From Agromyces mediolanus (GTDB lineage: Bacteria > Actinomycetota > Actinomycetes > Actinomycetales > Microbacteriaceae), in assembly GCF_023715325.1 (NCBI RefSeq), contig NZ_JAMBNX010000005.1, positions 1-64,000 on the forward strand: DNA of 64,000 nt, in the 5' to 3' direction. Both the position numbers and the translations under genes were made by a program. Below the pieces are notes generated by a model. That model had not been told where the DNA came from. It was given only the letters and a program-made list of their open reading frames with translations, and searched no databases. Below are positions 44,063-52,888 of the stretch, piece after piece (position 1 is the first letter of the stretch; each line of letters starts with the position of its first letter).

Positions 44063-45099
44063 ACCGCTCGACGGCCGGCACGCTCGCGGTACTCACCGCA
44101 GCTCTGCTCTGGGGGACCACGGGCACGGCGGCGAGTCTCGCGCCGTCGGTGCCGCCGATCGCCGTCGGCGCCTTCGCCATGGGGGTCGGTGGGCTCCTGC
44201 AAGCGCTGATCGCCGTGCCCGCGCTCCGTGCGTCGCGCGCCGGACTCGGCCGGATGCGGGGTCTCGTCCTGCTCGGGGCGGCGGCCGTCGTCGTCTACCC
44301 GTTGGCCTTCTACGCCTCCATGCGGCTCGCCGGTGTCGCGGTCGGCACGGTCGTGTCCATCGCCTCGACCCCGCTCTTCTCGGCCGTGCTCGAACGGGTC
44401 GTCGACCGGGTGCGCTTCTCGCCGCGCTGGGCGGTCGCGGCCCTTCTCGCCGTCGGCGGCAGCACGGTCCTCTGCCTCGCCGGGGCGGAGGAAATCGGAT
44501 CCGACGCGGCGGCGACGGTCGGGGGCGTAGCGCTCGGCCTGGCGGCGGGCGCCGCCTATGCCGTGTACAGCTGGGCGGTCCACCGGGTGATGCGCGGCGG
44601 TGTGCCTCGGGCGGCCGCGATGGGGGCGGTGTTCGGGGTGGGCGGGCTCGCGCTGCTGCCGGTGGTGCTCGTGACCGGCGGGCCGATCCTCGCCAGCCCG
44701 ATGACCGTGTCGGTCGCGGTCTACCTGGCCCTGGTGCCGATGTTCCTCGGCTACGTCTGCTTCGGCGTCGGACTCGACCGCATCCGCGCGAGCACGGCTA
44801 CCACCCTCACCCTGGGCGAACCGGCCGTGGCCGCCGTCCTCGCCGTCACGGTGGTCGGGGAGTCGCTGCCGCCCGTCGGTTGGCTGGGGCTCGCGGTCAT
44901 CGGCGTCGGCCTCGCCGTCCTGGTGGTGCCCCGCCGACGACGGAGCGGGCGGTCGCCGTGCCCTCAGAACTGGGGGCAGCCGACTCCGCACTGTGCGCGT
45001 CCAACTGAGGCGGAGATCACCTTCCGCATGGTTGGATCCAAGAAGGGGTTCCAGCATCTCGGCGCTGCACGACTCGACGCTGATCCGTCCCGCCGCTGA
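44059..45099 (+). CDS. EamA/DMT-type transporter with unusual C-terminal tail
   Basis: A membrane protein of 346 residues with about ten hydrophobic helices in two EamA halves (ALLWGTTGTAAS near residue 13; AAYAVYSWAVHR near 170; TTLTLGEPAVAAVLAV near 248). Such proteins export small metabolites or drugs. Start GTG overlaps the TetR stop (GTGA). After RRRRSGR near 300 come about 45 polar, Cys/Trp/His-containing residues unlike the family, suggesting that the original stop was lost and translation now reads into spacer DNA. Confidence 0.85.
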   Translation: MNRSTAGTLAVLTAALLWGTTGTAASLAPSVPPIAVGAFAMGVGGLLQALIAVPALRASRAGLGRMRGLVLLGAAAVVVYPLAFYASMRLAGVAVGTVVSIASTPLFSAVLERVVDRVRFSPRWAVAALLAVGGSTVLCLAGAEEIGSDAAATVGGVALGLAAGAAYAVYSWAVHRVMRGGVPRAAAMGAVFGVGGLALLPVVLVTGGPILASPMTVSVAVYLALVPMFLGYVCFGVGLDRIRASTATTLTLGEPAVAAVLAVTVVGESLPPVGWLGLAVIGVGLAVLVVPRRRRSGRSPCPQNWGQPTPHCARPTEAEITFRMVGSKKGFQHLGAARLDADPSRR

Positions 45100-45170
45100 C
45101 CCCGCACGTCGTACCGAAGCCCGTGGTGCATTGCGCCGCGCGGGCACCACGGAAGGAACCTGCTCACCCC

Positions 45171-47300
45171 ATGCGTACCTCTACGAAGCGACGTCGCACG
45201 TTCGGTGCTGCGCTGATCGCGGTGGCCCTCGCCGCGGCCTCGGTGTTCGCCGCCGCGCCGGCCGTGGCGGCCGAGCCGCCGCAGGGCCCCGAGTGGGTCA
45301 CCACCACGCTCGGTGACCTCACCGTCGGGGAGGATGTCGGCGCCATCCAGCTGGAGGCCGCTCCCGTCGACTACTTCGCGGTCACCGCGGGAGCCCTTCC
45401 GGCCGGGCTGCGCATGGGCCCGGCCGGGACGGTCACGGGCACCCCGGTGACACCCGGGCCGTACTCGGTGCAGATCGCCGCGGTGAGCAACGACGCCGGC
45501 GCCATGGCGTACCAGGTCTTCTCCGGGACGGTGAACGCGGCCGCGGCGGCGGTCACCTGGGTGACCGCTTCGCTGCCTGGCGCGGTGGTCGGCACCGCCT
45601 ACTCGCAGACCCTGCTCGCGCAGAATGCCACCTGGTACAACGTGTCGTCCGGCGCGCTGCCGGCCGGCCTGACCTTGATCGGCGACACGATCTCCGGCAC
45701 CCCGACCGTTGCGGGGTCCTTCCCCATCACGGTCGAGGCGTGGGGGAACGGGAGGTTCGACCTCGCGGACTTCACCGTGGAGGTGACGGCGCCCGCCCCG
45801 GTCGACCCGTGGGTGACGAAGGCGCTGCCGCCGCTCGAGCAGCACGTGGCGGCCGACGCCGTGCTGCTCGCTGAGGGAGCCACCTCGTTCGGAGTCGTCG
45901 GAGGCCGTCTCCCCGACGGGGTGACGCTCGCGTACATCGGTGCCGGACAGCTCCGACTGTCCGGCACCCCGACGGTCGCGGGCGCCTACGACTTCACGCT
46001 TCGTGCCTTCGTGAACGGCCAGTTCTTCACTCAGCAGTTCACCGGCTCGGTGAAATGGGCGATGCCGTCATTCGGTCAGCCGTTGTTCGCGAGGGCGAAG
46101 GCCGATCAGCAGTACTCCGCTCAGGTGGTCGGCGCCAATTGGTCCGAGATCGGCGTCATCGCGGGCAAGCTGCCGACGGGCCTGTCGATGAGCGGCTCCG
46201 GCGTGATCTCCGGCGTCCCGACGGTGGCCGGTGCGTTCCAGTTCATGGTGACCCTGTCCAACCCCGACTACCCGGCGGGTCAGGTCGTGAGGTCGTTCAT
46301 CATCTTCGTCGATCCGCCCGCACCGCAGTTCACCGACCCGTTCAGCCCCCTCGACTTCCAGGTGGGCCGACCGTTCAGCTACCTCTTCACCTCAGACCAG
46401 TCGGCGACGTTCTCCATCGTCAGCGGCACCACTCCGGCGGGCACGTCGTTGTCCGAGCACGGCATCCTGTCCGGCACCCCGACGCAGTCGGGCCCGTTCT
46501 GGTTCACCGTCCTGCTGTCGAACCAGTACGGAACCGCACTCCGCATGTACGGCGGCGCGGTGAGTCCCGCCCCGGTGATCCCGGACCCGATCCAGATCAC
46601 CAGCCCGGCCACCCTGCCGGAGATCAAGGTCGGCGCGCCGTTCGAGTTCACGTTCACCGCGAGCCGCCCCGCCGCCTTCAGCGTCGAAGGCGATCTGCCC
46701 GCCGGGCTCACCCTGACCGAGGCCGGGCTGCTCTCCGGCATCCCGACCGTCGCCGGCGAGTACTCGTTCACGGTCCGTGCCGTCGACGGCCTGGCGTCCG
46801 CCAGTGCGGAGTACGACGGCGTCGTGCTGGGCGCGGACACCGTCCCCGCCACGCCGGTGAACACGACCCCGGCAACCGCGGCGAAGGCGGGCGCAGAGCT
46901 CGAGGTGACCGGCGCCGGCTTCACGGCCGGCGAGATCGTCGAGGTCTGGGTGCGCTCCACCCCGGTGAGGCTCGGCGAGCTGACCGCGGACGCAGCCGGG
47001 AACCTGCGCGGCACCTTCACACTCCCGGCGAACCTCGAACCAGGCGTGCACCACATCGTGCTCGTGGACGAGGACGGCGTCGAGTACGTCTCCGGCGACC
47101 TCACGGTCATCGCTGCGGACGGCACCGTCACGGCCCCGGCGCCGGTCGCCCCAGCGAAGCCGGCCGCTGCGAAGAACGACCCCCAGCGGATCCCCGAGCT
47201 CGGGGTCGACAGCGGGAACACCTCGCTGCTCGTCGGTGTGCTGCTGCTCGTCGGTGCCGCGCTGACGTACGTCGGCCGCCGACGGAGGGCCGCCGCTTGA
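45171..47300 (+). CDS. Secreted putative-Ig (He_PIG) repeat protein with C-terminal membrane anchor
   Basis: A 709-residue surface protein. Signal peptide at residues 1-34 (basic KRRR then AALIAVALAAASVFA and AVAAE). Six units of about 85-90 residues each contain ALPAGL...G.(I/V)SGTPT.AG, the He_PIG immunoglobulin-like signature. A further beta-domain (ELEVTGAGFTAGEIVEVWV near 580) is followed by a Pro/Ala linker and IPELGVDSGN, a helix and RRRR. The sorting-motif position reads IPELG rather than LPxTG, so anchoring by sortase is uncertain. SD GGAAGGAA precedes the ATG. Confidence 0.85.
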   Translation: MRTSTKRRRTFGAALIAVALAAASVFAAAPAVAAEPPQGPEWVTTTLGDLTVGEDVGAIQLEAAPVDYFAVTAGALPAGLRMGPAGTVTGTPVTPGPYSVQIAAVSNDAGAMAYQVFSGTVNAAAAAVTWVTASLPGAVVGTAYSQTLLAQNATWYNVSSGALPAGLTLIGDTISGTPTVAGSFPITVEAWGNGRFDLADFTVEVTAPAPVDPWVTKALPPLEQHVAADAVLLAEGATSFGVVGGRLPDGVTLAYIGAGQLRLSGTPTVAGAYDFTLRAFVNGQFFTQQFTGSVKWAMPSFGQPLFARAKADQQYSAQVVGANWSEIGVIAGKLPTGLSMSGSGVISGVPTVAGAFQFMVTLSNPDYPAGQVVRSFIIFVDPPAPQFTDPFSPLDFQVGRPFSYLFTSDQSATFSIVSGTTPAGTSLSEHGILSGTPTQSGPFWFTVLLSNQYGTALRMYGGAVSPAPVIPDPIQITSPATLPEIKVGAPFEFTFTASRPAAFSVEGDLPAGLTLTEAGLLSGIPTVAGEYSFTVRAVDGLASASAEYDGVVLGADTVPATPVNTTPATAAKAGAELEVTGAGFTAGEIVEVWVRSTPVRLGELTADAAGNLRGTFTLPANLEPGVHHIVLVDEDGVEYVSGDLTVIAADGTVTAPAPVAPAKPAAAKNDPQRIPELGVDSGNTSLLVGVLLLVGAALTYVGRRRRAAA

Positions 47301-47324
47301 ACGCCGGGTGATTCGGCCCGGCGT
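47301..47324. terminator. Short hairpin between converging genes
   Basis: ACGCCGGG (47301-47308) pairs with CCCGGCGT (47317-47324) across an 8-nt loop; it touches the last base of the cupin stop codon. Confidence 0.55.
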
Positions 47325-48028
47325 CAGCCCGTCGGATCGAAGGTGTAGGTCGAGAGCCGGCCGCACATCCCGAATCGCGGGGTGCCGTCCTGCGCCGAGA
47401 CCCGGCCCTCGGCGAGATGGCTGGGCGCCCCCGCTTCGAGCGCGTCCAGCTGGCGTGCGGTGGCCGCGACGGAGGCCGCCGGGCCCGCGTGCCAGGTGTC
47501 GCGCCAGCGCGGCACCTTCGGCGAGACGAGGTCCGCGGCGGCGGCGTAGAACGCTTCCAGTGCTGCTGGCCCCTCGCGTTCCACGTCGGACCGGAGCCGG
47601 GTGAACCCCTCCACCGCGAGCGCCTGGCGGCGTCGCGCCGAGGCCGCTTCGTCGCCGGGCGTGAGCGCGGCGACTCGGGCGTAGTCCTCAGCGCTCGCGA
47701 GGTGCACGTCGGGAAAGGTCAGCACGGCGTCGCCGGCCTCGGGCAGTCCGTTGTTCTGCATCACGACGACGATCCGCAGTCCGCCCTCGTTCACGAGCCG
47801 GTGGATGACCCCCGGACCGAACCACACGACGCTCCCGTCGCGCAGCGGCGTCTCGCGGAACCCGCTCGCGTCGAGCGTCTGCACCCGGCCCGCGCCGCCG
47901 ACCACGACGTAGCCCTCGCTGCACGCGGTGTGCAGATGCGGGCTGCCGCCGGGCAGGCCGTCGGGCGCCTCCCAGGAGTACACGTCGAGGATGGAGACGC
48001 TCGTCGCGCCCGGGAACGGGGTGGTCAC
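47324..48028 (-). CDS. Cupin-domain protein of the sugar locus
   Basis: A 234-residue protein with an N-terminal cupin (SPHLHTACSEGYVVVGGAG near residue 29, WFGPGVIHRLVNEGG near 70: histidines suited to binding a metal) and a helical C-terminal half. Possibly a sugar isomerase or sensor of a sugar product. GTG start overlaps the dehydrogenase stop (GTGA). Last gene of the eight-gene minus-strand operon. Confidence 0.78.
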   Translation of the reverse strand: MTTPFPGATSVSILDVYSWEAPDGLPGGSPHLHTACSEGYVVVGGAGRVQTLDASGFRETPLRDGSVVWFGPGVIHRLVNEGGLRIVVVMQNNGLPEAGDAVLTFPDVHLASAEDYARVAALTPGDEAASARRRQALAVEGFTRLRSDVEREGPAALEAFYAAAADLVSPKVPRWRDTWHAGPAASVAATARQLDALEAGAPSHLAEGRVSAQDGTPRFGMCGRLSTYTFDPTG

Positions 48029-49035
48029 GGCCGGCTCCAATCGATGGCGATGCCGAGGTGCTCGGCGGGGCGGTCGGCGAGGTCGTCGAACGCGGCCGAT
48101 GCCTGGTGCGGGCCGACGGTGTCGGTGACGAGGCTCGCCACGTCGAGCCGTCCCTCGGCGATCAGCTCGAGGAGCACGCGCCGGTTCTCGGCTTCGGTCC
48201 ACTTGTCCCTGGCGGTCGCCTGCCGCGGTGACGTGGACACGTGCGCACCCACCACGGTCAGCCCCTTCAGGTGGATGTCGTCGTAGGGGCTGAAGTCGGG
48301 CACCGCCCCGCGGGTGCTGCCGAGCAGGACGACCCGTCCGCCGCGAGCGGCGAGCCGCAGCGCCGGCACGAACGCCATGGGCGATCCGGTCGCCTCGATG
48401 ACGACGTCGAAGCCGTCCGGTGCGAGCGAGTGCAGCGCCGCCTCATCGGCGGGATCGGACGTGTCGAAGCTCGCGAAGCCGAGCTGCACGGCCCTCGCGC
48501 GCCGCTCGGGCATGAGATCGAGGGTCACCACGGGATGCGCGCCGTTCAGCCGCGCGAGCTGCGCCGCGAGCAGGCCCACGAGTCCTGCGCCCACCACGAC
48601 GACCCGCTGACCGAGCTGCAGCTCCCCTGCGCGCACGGCGTTGAGGGCGATGGCCGCGAGCTGGGTGAATGCGGCCTCGGTGTCGCTGACGCCGTCGGGG
48701 ATGCGCGTCATCCTCGCCAGCCGTTCGGGCCTGGCCTCGTCGGCCGCGGACGCGTGGGGCAGCGGCCCGGCGATGCGTTCGCCGACCCGGAACGGGGCGT
48801 CGGGATGCGCGGCCGTGACCACCCCCGCGAACGAGTAGCCGGGCACGTAGGGCTCCGTCGTCTCGGGGGTGCGCTGCGTCGTCCGGCCGAGATAGTTCGC
48901 CACCTCCGTGCCCGGGCTGATCAAAGTGACCCCGGCGGTCGCGATGATCCCGCCAGGGGCGGGCTCCTCCGGGAGGTCGACGGGTTCGAGGTCCATCTGC
49001 CGGACGGCGCGGGAGACGAGTTGACGGGCGAGCAT
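48025..49035 (-). CDS. MDR dehydrogenase, SxGTE type (arm 1)
   Basis: A 336-residue medium-chain dehydrogenase/reductase. The NAD(P) loop VVGAGLVGLLAAQLARLNG is near residue 148. The catalytic-zinc cysteine position reads SPGTE and no GHE motif is present, so this is the subgroup lacking the classical zinc site. Likely oxidises a hydroxyl of a sugar or sugar acid. A paralogue begins the opposite arm at 55630. GGAAAGG lies upstream of the ATG; 23 nt separates it from the preceding isomerase. Confidence 0.85.
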   Translation of the reverse strand: MLARQLVSRAVRQMDLEPVDLPEEPAPGGIIATAGVTLISPGTEVANYLGRTTQRTPETTEPYVPGYSFAGVVTAAHPDAPFRVGERIAGPLPHASAADEARPERLARMTRIPDGVSDTEAAFTQLAAIALNAVRAGELQLGQRVVVVGAGLVGLLAAQLARLNGAHPVVTLDLMPERRARAVQLGFASFDTSDPADEAALHSLAPDGFDVVIEATGSPMAFVPALRLAARGGRVVLLGSTRGAVPDFSPYDDIHLKGLTVVGAHVSTSPRQATARDKWTEAENRRVLLELIAEGRLDVASLVTDTVGPHQASAAFDDLADRPAEHLGIAIDWSRP

Positions 49036-49058
49036 GCAGTCGGGCCTTTCCGGTGCGA

Positions 49059-49883
49059 TCAGGTGGTGGGGAGGCCGGCGGCGCGGCCGGCGAGACGCAG
49101 GGTCCGGATGCTGCCGCGGACGACGGTCATCGGGTCGGGCCGATAGTCGAACGCCTCCACGGAGACATCCCCGTCGTACCCGATCTCGTGCAGGGTCGCG
49201 AGGATCGGTACGAAGTCGGTGTCGCCGAAGCCCGGTCCACCGCGGTTGGCGTCGTTCGCCTGCACGTGCGCGACGTGCGGTGCCGCGAGGCGGATCAGCT
49301 CGGGCATGGGCGTCGGCTCGTCGGCCATGCTCTTCACATCGAGGACGAGGCGCACGGCGGGGGAGTCCAGCTCACGCACGACGTCGATCACCTCGCGCGT
49401 CGTGGTCATGAAGTCCGTCTCGTCGCGCGGGAGCGCTTCGAGGCAGATCGTCACGCCGGCTTCCTCGGCGGTCTCGGCCCACGCCGCGAAGAGCTCGAGG
49501 GCATGGGCCCGTGCGTCGACGGGTCGCATCCCGGGCGGCGTACTGCGTTGCGCGGGCGAGCCGAACACCATGATCGTGCCGCCCATCGCGGCGCACGACC
49601 GGGTCAGCGAGCGCAGGTGCTCGAGCGTGCGGTGTCGCAGGGCCGGCTCGGCGACGTGCAGCCCCTCGGTCCGGGCGAGCAGCCAGTGCATGCCGAGGAT
49701 CGCGAGCCCGCGCTCGTCGGCGAGGCGGCGGACCGCGAGGGCGTCGGCCTCGCTCGGGGACGCGTCGGCGGCGAGCGTGAAGGGCGCGAGCTCGAGCGCG
49801 CGGTAGCCGGCGTCGGCGAACGCGTCGAAGGCGTCCGCGAGCGGCAGGTGTTCGAGGATCTCGTTGCAGATCGCCCAGCGCAT
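49059..49883 (-). CDS. Sugar phosphate isomerase/epimerase (AP_endonuc_2 TIM barrel, arm 1)
   Basis: A 274-residue xylose-isomerase-like TIM-barrel protein. Seen: MRWAICNEILEHLP at the start, CLEALPRDETDF near 145 with the metal glutamate, RLVLDVKSMADE near 178, HVQANDANRGGPG near 203 and VSVEAFDYRPDP near 240. Members isomerise, epimerise or dehydrate sugars and 3-keto-sugars. The ATG overlaps the stop of the PmoA gene by one base (TGATG). Confidence 0.86.
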   Translation of the reverse strand: MRWAICNEILEHLPLADAFDAFADAGYRALELAPFTLAADASPSEADALAVRRLADERGLAILGMHWLLARTEGLHVAEPALRHRTLEHLRSLTRSCAAMGGTIMVFGSPAQRSTPPGMRPVDARAHALELFAAWAETAEEAGVTICLEALPRDETDFMTTTREVIDVVRELDSPAVRLVLDVKSMADEPTPMPELIRLAAPHVAHVQANDANRGGPGFGDTDFVPILATLHEIGYDGDVSVEAFDYRPDPMTVVRGSIRTLRLAGRAAGLPTT

Positions 49884-50767
49884 CAGGATGCCCCGTACCG
49901 TTCGGCGTGCTCGTCGATCACGGCGGAGTCGAGCGGCCCGCTGAACGTCAGGAGCCGATGCCGGAACGTGACCCGCTCGCCGGGTTCGAGGATCATCGTG
50001 CCGTCGGCGCTCTCGCCCCCGGGGAAGTCCGACAGCCCGAACGGGTTGGCCGCGAGCAGCCCGTAGTCGCGCACGTGCCAGTGCACCGGATGGCCCGGGT
50101 TCGACGGATGGTCGAGCACCGCCAGGCCGACCTCGGCGGCGCCCACGCGGCCCGCGTAGGCGCACCACCGTGCCGGGCGGCCCCAGGCACGAGCTTCACC
50201 CACGGCGCCCTCGGACGTCTGGATGCGTCCGCCTCGCCGTTCCTCCAGCTCGGGGGTGACGCGCACGGCGACGAGTCCCGCCTCTTTGGTGTCCGCGAGC
50301 GTCACCGCACCGGCGGTCGCCCCTGGTTCGCTGAGCCCGTCGAAGCGCGCCAGGGTTGGTTCGAGAGTGCCCTCGAGGTCGAGGGCCTGGGTGCCGTCGG
50401 CGCCCGGCCGGTGGGCCCGGACGACACGGTGCTCGGTGAGCAGCGGCGCACCGGACGAGTCGAGCCAGACGGCGTCGTGCGCGACCGTGACCGTCGTCGG
50501 CGAGTCGTGGCGCGTCACCGGGCCGAGGCTCACGATCGAGCCGTGCCCCGCGAACTCGGTCCAGAGGTCGGCACCGTTCACCGCGCGGTGACCCCACCAG
50601 ACCCCCCGGTGGTGCGGGTGATCGTCGGAGCCGTCGGGAAGCGGCGCCCCGCCGAGCTCGCGCAACAGCGGGACGCCGTCGACGGTGCTCAGGCGGTCGA
50701 GATACGGGCGGGGTGTGCCATCGGGCACGTACCGGGCGAAGACCCGGCCGTCGAAGCCGAGCTCCAT
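49883..50767 (-). CDS. PmoA/DUF6807 family protein
   Basis: A 294-residue protein with the family signature DHPHHRGVWWGHRAVNGADLW near residue 48-68 (quoted core DHPHHRGVWWGHRAV) and HWHVRDYGLLAANPFGLSDF near 225. Despite the domain name (methane oxygenase PmoA), family members occur in bacterial sugar-utilisation loci and have no proven activity known to me. It starts directly after the ROK stop (TGAATG). Its coding DNA carries a half-copy of the family C repeat at 50326-50347, read as RFDGLSEP. Confidence 0.82.
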   Translation of the reverse strand: MELGFDGRVFARYVPDGTPRPYLDRLSTVDGVPLLRELGGAPLPDGSDDHPHHRGVWWGHRAVNGADLWTEFAGHGSIVSLGPVTRHDSPTTVTVAHDAVWLDSSGAPLLTEHRVVRAHRPGADGTQALDLEGTLEPTLARFDGLSEPGATAGAVTLADTKEAGLVAVRVTPELEERRGGRIQTSEGAVGEARAWGRPARWCAYAGRVGAAEVGLAVLDHPSNPGHPVHWHVRDYGLLAANPFGLSDFPGGESADGTMILEPGERVTFRHRLLTFSGPLDSAVIDEHAERYGAS

Positions 50768-51943
50768 TCAGCCCACCAGCTCGAGGCGCGAGTCGACGGC
50801 ATCCGCGGAGAAGACCTGGTCGATGACGAGATGGCGCGCCCCTTGGATGGCGGCGTCGCCGCCGAGCGAGCTCGATGCGATGAACAGCTCGCGGGTCGCG
50901 AGCGGGACCGTGCGCTCGTAGATCCGCTCGCGAACCGCATCGAGCAGGGTGGCGCCGTGCGAGGACATCGCGCCGCCGAGTACCACCACCGACGGGTTCA
51001 GGAGCGCGACCGACGTGGCGAGCACGTCGCCGAGGAGGCGGCCGGCACGCTCGGTGAGCTCGACCGCGCGCGGGTCCCCGTCGCCGACGAGGCGACTCAC
51101 CTCGGACGCGGAGTGCACGTCACGGCCACCCTCGCGGAGCATCCGCGCGATGGCGCCGCCGCTGGCCTCGGTGGCGAGGCATCCGTAGGCCCCGCAGGTG
51201 CATCGGTGCGTGGCGCCCGGCAGTCGGATGTGGCCGATATCGCCGGCGCCCCCGGCGATGCCGCGCTCAGGCTCGCCATGGAGGATGACGCCCGCGCCGA
51301 TGCCCGTGCCGACCTTGACGAACAGCAGGCTCGGTGCATCGGGGTAGCGGGCGCGGCTCTCACCGAGGCCCATGAGATTGGCGTCGTTGTCGACGAAGAC
51401 CGGCACGCCGAGCAGCGTCCGGAGCGTCTCGGCGATCGGGAAGTCGTGCCAGCCGGGCATCATCGGCGGGTAGTTCGGCCGCTGCGTGGAGAAGCGCACC
51501 GGCGCCGGGATGCCGACGCCGACGCCGACGACCTCGTCGATCGATCGGCGGGCGCGCGTCAGCAGCTCGGCGAGTCGCTTCGCGAGGTTGCGGAGGGTCT
51601 CGTCGGGGGCGAGGTCGATGCGCAGCTCGGCGTGCGCCTGTGCGACGATCTGCCCGCCCGCATCGACGATGGCGAGGTTCGCGTGCGTTGCGCCGAGGTC
51701 GACCGCGAGCACGAGTTGGCGCGCTTCGTCGAACGAGAGGATCTTCGCCGGGCGACCCGTCGACCCCGCGGCCTGCCCGACCTCCCGGACGTAGCCCGCG
51801 TTGATCAGCTGCGCCATCCGCAGTGCCAACGTCGATCGCGACAGCCCGGTGATCTCCTGCACGTCGCGCCGCGTGCGCGCCCGGCCCGACCGCACCAGAG
51901 CGAGGATGTCGCCCGCCGACGCGCTGACTGAAGTGCCCGCCAT
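50768..51943 (-). CDS. ROK-family transcriptional regulator
   Basis: A 391-residue ROK repressor. An N-terminal winged HTH (RDVQEITGLSRSTLALRMAQL near residues 27-47) is followed by the sugar-kinase-like domain: VDLGATHANLAIVD near 80, the ROK signature FVKVGTGIGAGVILHG near 198, and the zinc-binding HRCTCGAYGCLATEAS near 233. Presumed to sense the locus sugar and regulate both arms. Follows the second permease by 6 nt in the same operon. Confidence 0.9.
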   Translation of the reverse strand: MAGTSVSASAGDILALVRSGRARTRRDVQEITGLSRSTLALRMAQLINAGYVREVGQAAGSTGRPAKILSFDEARQLVLAVDLGATHANLAIVDAGGQIVAQAHAELRIDLAPDETLRNLAKRLAELLTRARRSIDEVVGVGVGIPAPVRFSTQRPNYPPMMPGWHDFPIAETLRTLLGVPVFVDNDANLMGLGESRARYPDAPSLLFVKVGTGIGAGVILHGEPERGIAGGAGDIGHIRLPGATHRCTCGAYGCLATEASGGAIARMLREGGRDVHSASEVSRLVGDGDPRAVELTERAGRLLGDVLATSVALLNPSVVVLGGAMSSHGATLLDAVRERIYERTVPLATRELFIASSSLGGDAAIQGARHLVIDQVFSADAVDSRLELVG

Positions 51944-51949
51944 GCTCGC

Positions 51950-52888
51950 CTACCCCTTCTCGGCTCCGGCGGTGAGTCCGCCGGTGAGCAGCCGCTCGGT
52001 CAGGAAGAACAGAATGATGATCGGCAGTGTGAGCACCACCGAACCGGCCATCAAGACGGTGGTCGGTACCTCAATGCTGCCGGACAACTGCGACAATCCC
52101 AGCGACACGGTCCAGAGCGGGCGCTTGTCGACGAGGAACAGTAGCGCGAAGAGGAACTCGTTCCACGCGATCATGAACACGAACAGCCCGGTGGCCATGA
52201 GCGAGGGCAGCGAGAGCGGCAGGGTGATGCGCCGCAGTACGCCGAGCCGCGAGAGCCCGTCCATGAGCCCGGCCTCCTCCACCGACTCGGGCACGGTCTG
52301 GAAGTAGTTGCGGATCATGTAGATCGCGACGGGCACGGTCTGCGCCAGGTAGACGATCACGAGCCCCGCGAGCGAGCCGCGCAGTCCGATCCGGGTGAAC
52401 ATGACGAACAGCGGGATCGCGATGATGATCGCGGGGAAGAGGTAGGTCGCGAGGAACAGTGCGCTCACCTGCCGGCGCCCGATGAACGGCAGTCGCGAGA
52501 TGGCGTACGCGCCCGGGATCGCGATGAGCAGGGCGAGCACGACCGAGCTGATCGCGACGATCGCGCTGTTGCCGAGAAAGGTCAGGAATCCCTGCCCGCC
52601 GTCGGCGACCGGGGCGAGCACGTCGCGGTAGGTCTCGAGGGTGAGCTCGTCGAGCGAGGGCAGGATCTGCGAAGGGTTGCGCAGCAGGCTCTCGATCGGA
52701 CGCACCGACAGCAGCAGCATGTACAGGAACGGCAGCAGCGTCGCGACCAGGAAGAGCGCGATGGTGACCCATCTCAGGATGCCGAGGGCGGCGCGCTGCC
52801 GTCGGGCGGCGGGCGGCCGGCGGCGCGGCTTGAGTGCCCGGGCCCCCGCCGCCTCGGCGACGGCCGCGCTCGCGGTTGCGGTGGTCAC
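51950..52888 (-). CDS. Carbohydrate ABC permease, MalG type
   Basis: A 312-residue inner-membrane subunit (CUT1 family) with six main helices and the ATPase-contacting EAA loop VEEAGLMDGLSRLGVLRRITLP near 205 (core EEAGLMDG). GTG start overlaps the stop of the MalF-type permease (GTGA). No ATPase gene lies in the locus; actinobacterial CUT1 importers commonly use one shared MsiK ATPase, which is inferred here. Confidence 0.92.
   Translation of the reverse strand: MTTATASAAVAEAAGARALKPRRRPPAARRQRAALGILRWVTIALFLVATLLPFLYMLLLSVRPIESLLRNPSQILPSLDELTLETYRDVLAPVADGGQGFLTFLGNSAIVAISSVVLALLIAIPGAYAISRLPFIGRRQVSALFLATYLFPAIIIAIPLFVMFTRIGLRGSLAGLVIVYLAQTVPVAIYMIRNYFQTVPESVEEAGLMDGLSRLGVLRRITLPLSLPSLMATGLFVFMIAWNEFLFALLFLVDKRPLWTVSLGLSQLSGSIEVPTTVLMAGSVVLTLPIIILFFLTERLLTGGLTAGAEKG

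Noticed and set aside
49883-50767. Methane monooxygenase subunit, as the PmoA name suggests
   Set aside because: The DUF6807/PmoA domain in sugar loci is not the membrane methane monooxygenase; the protein is soluble and the context is carbohydrate import.
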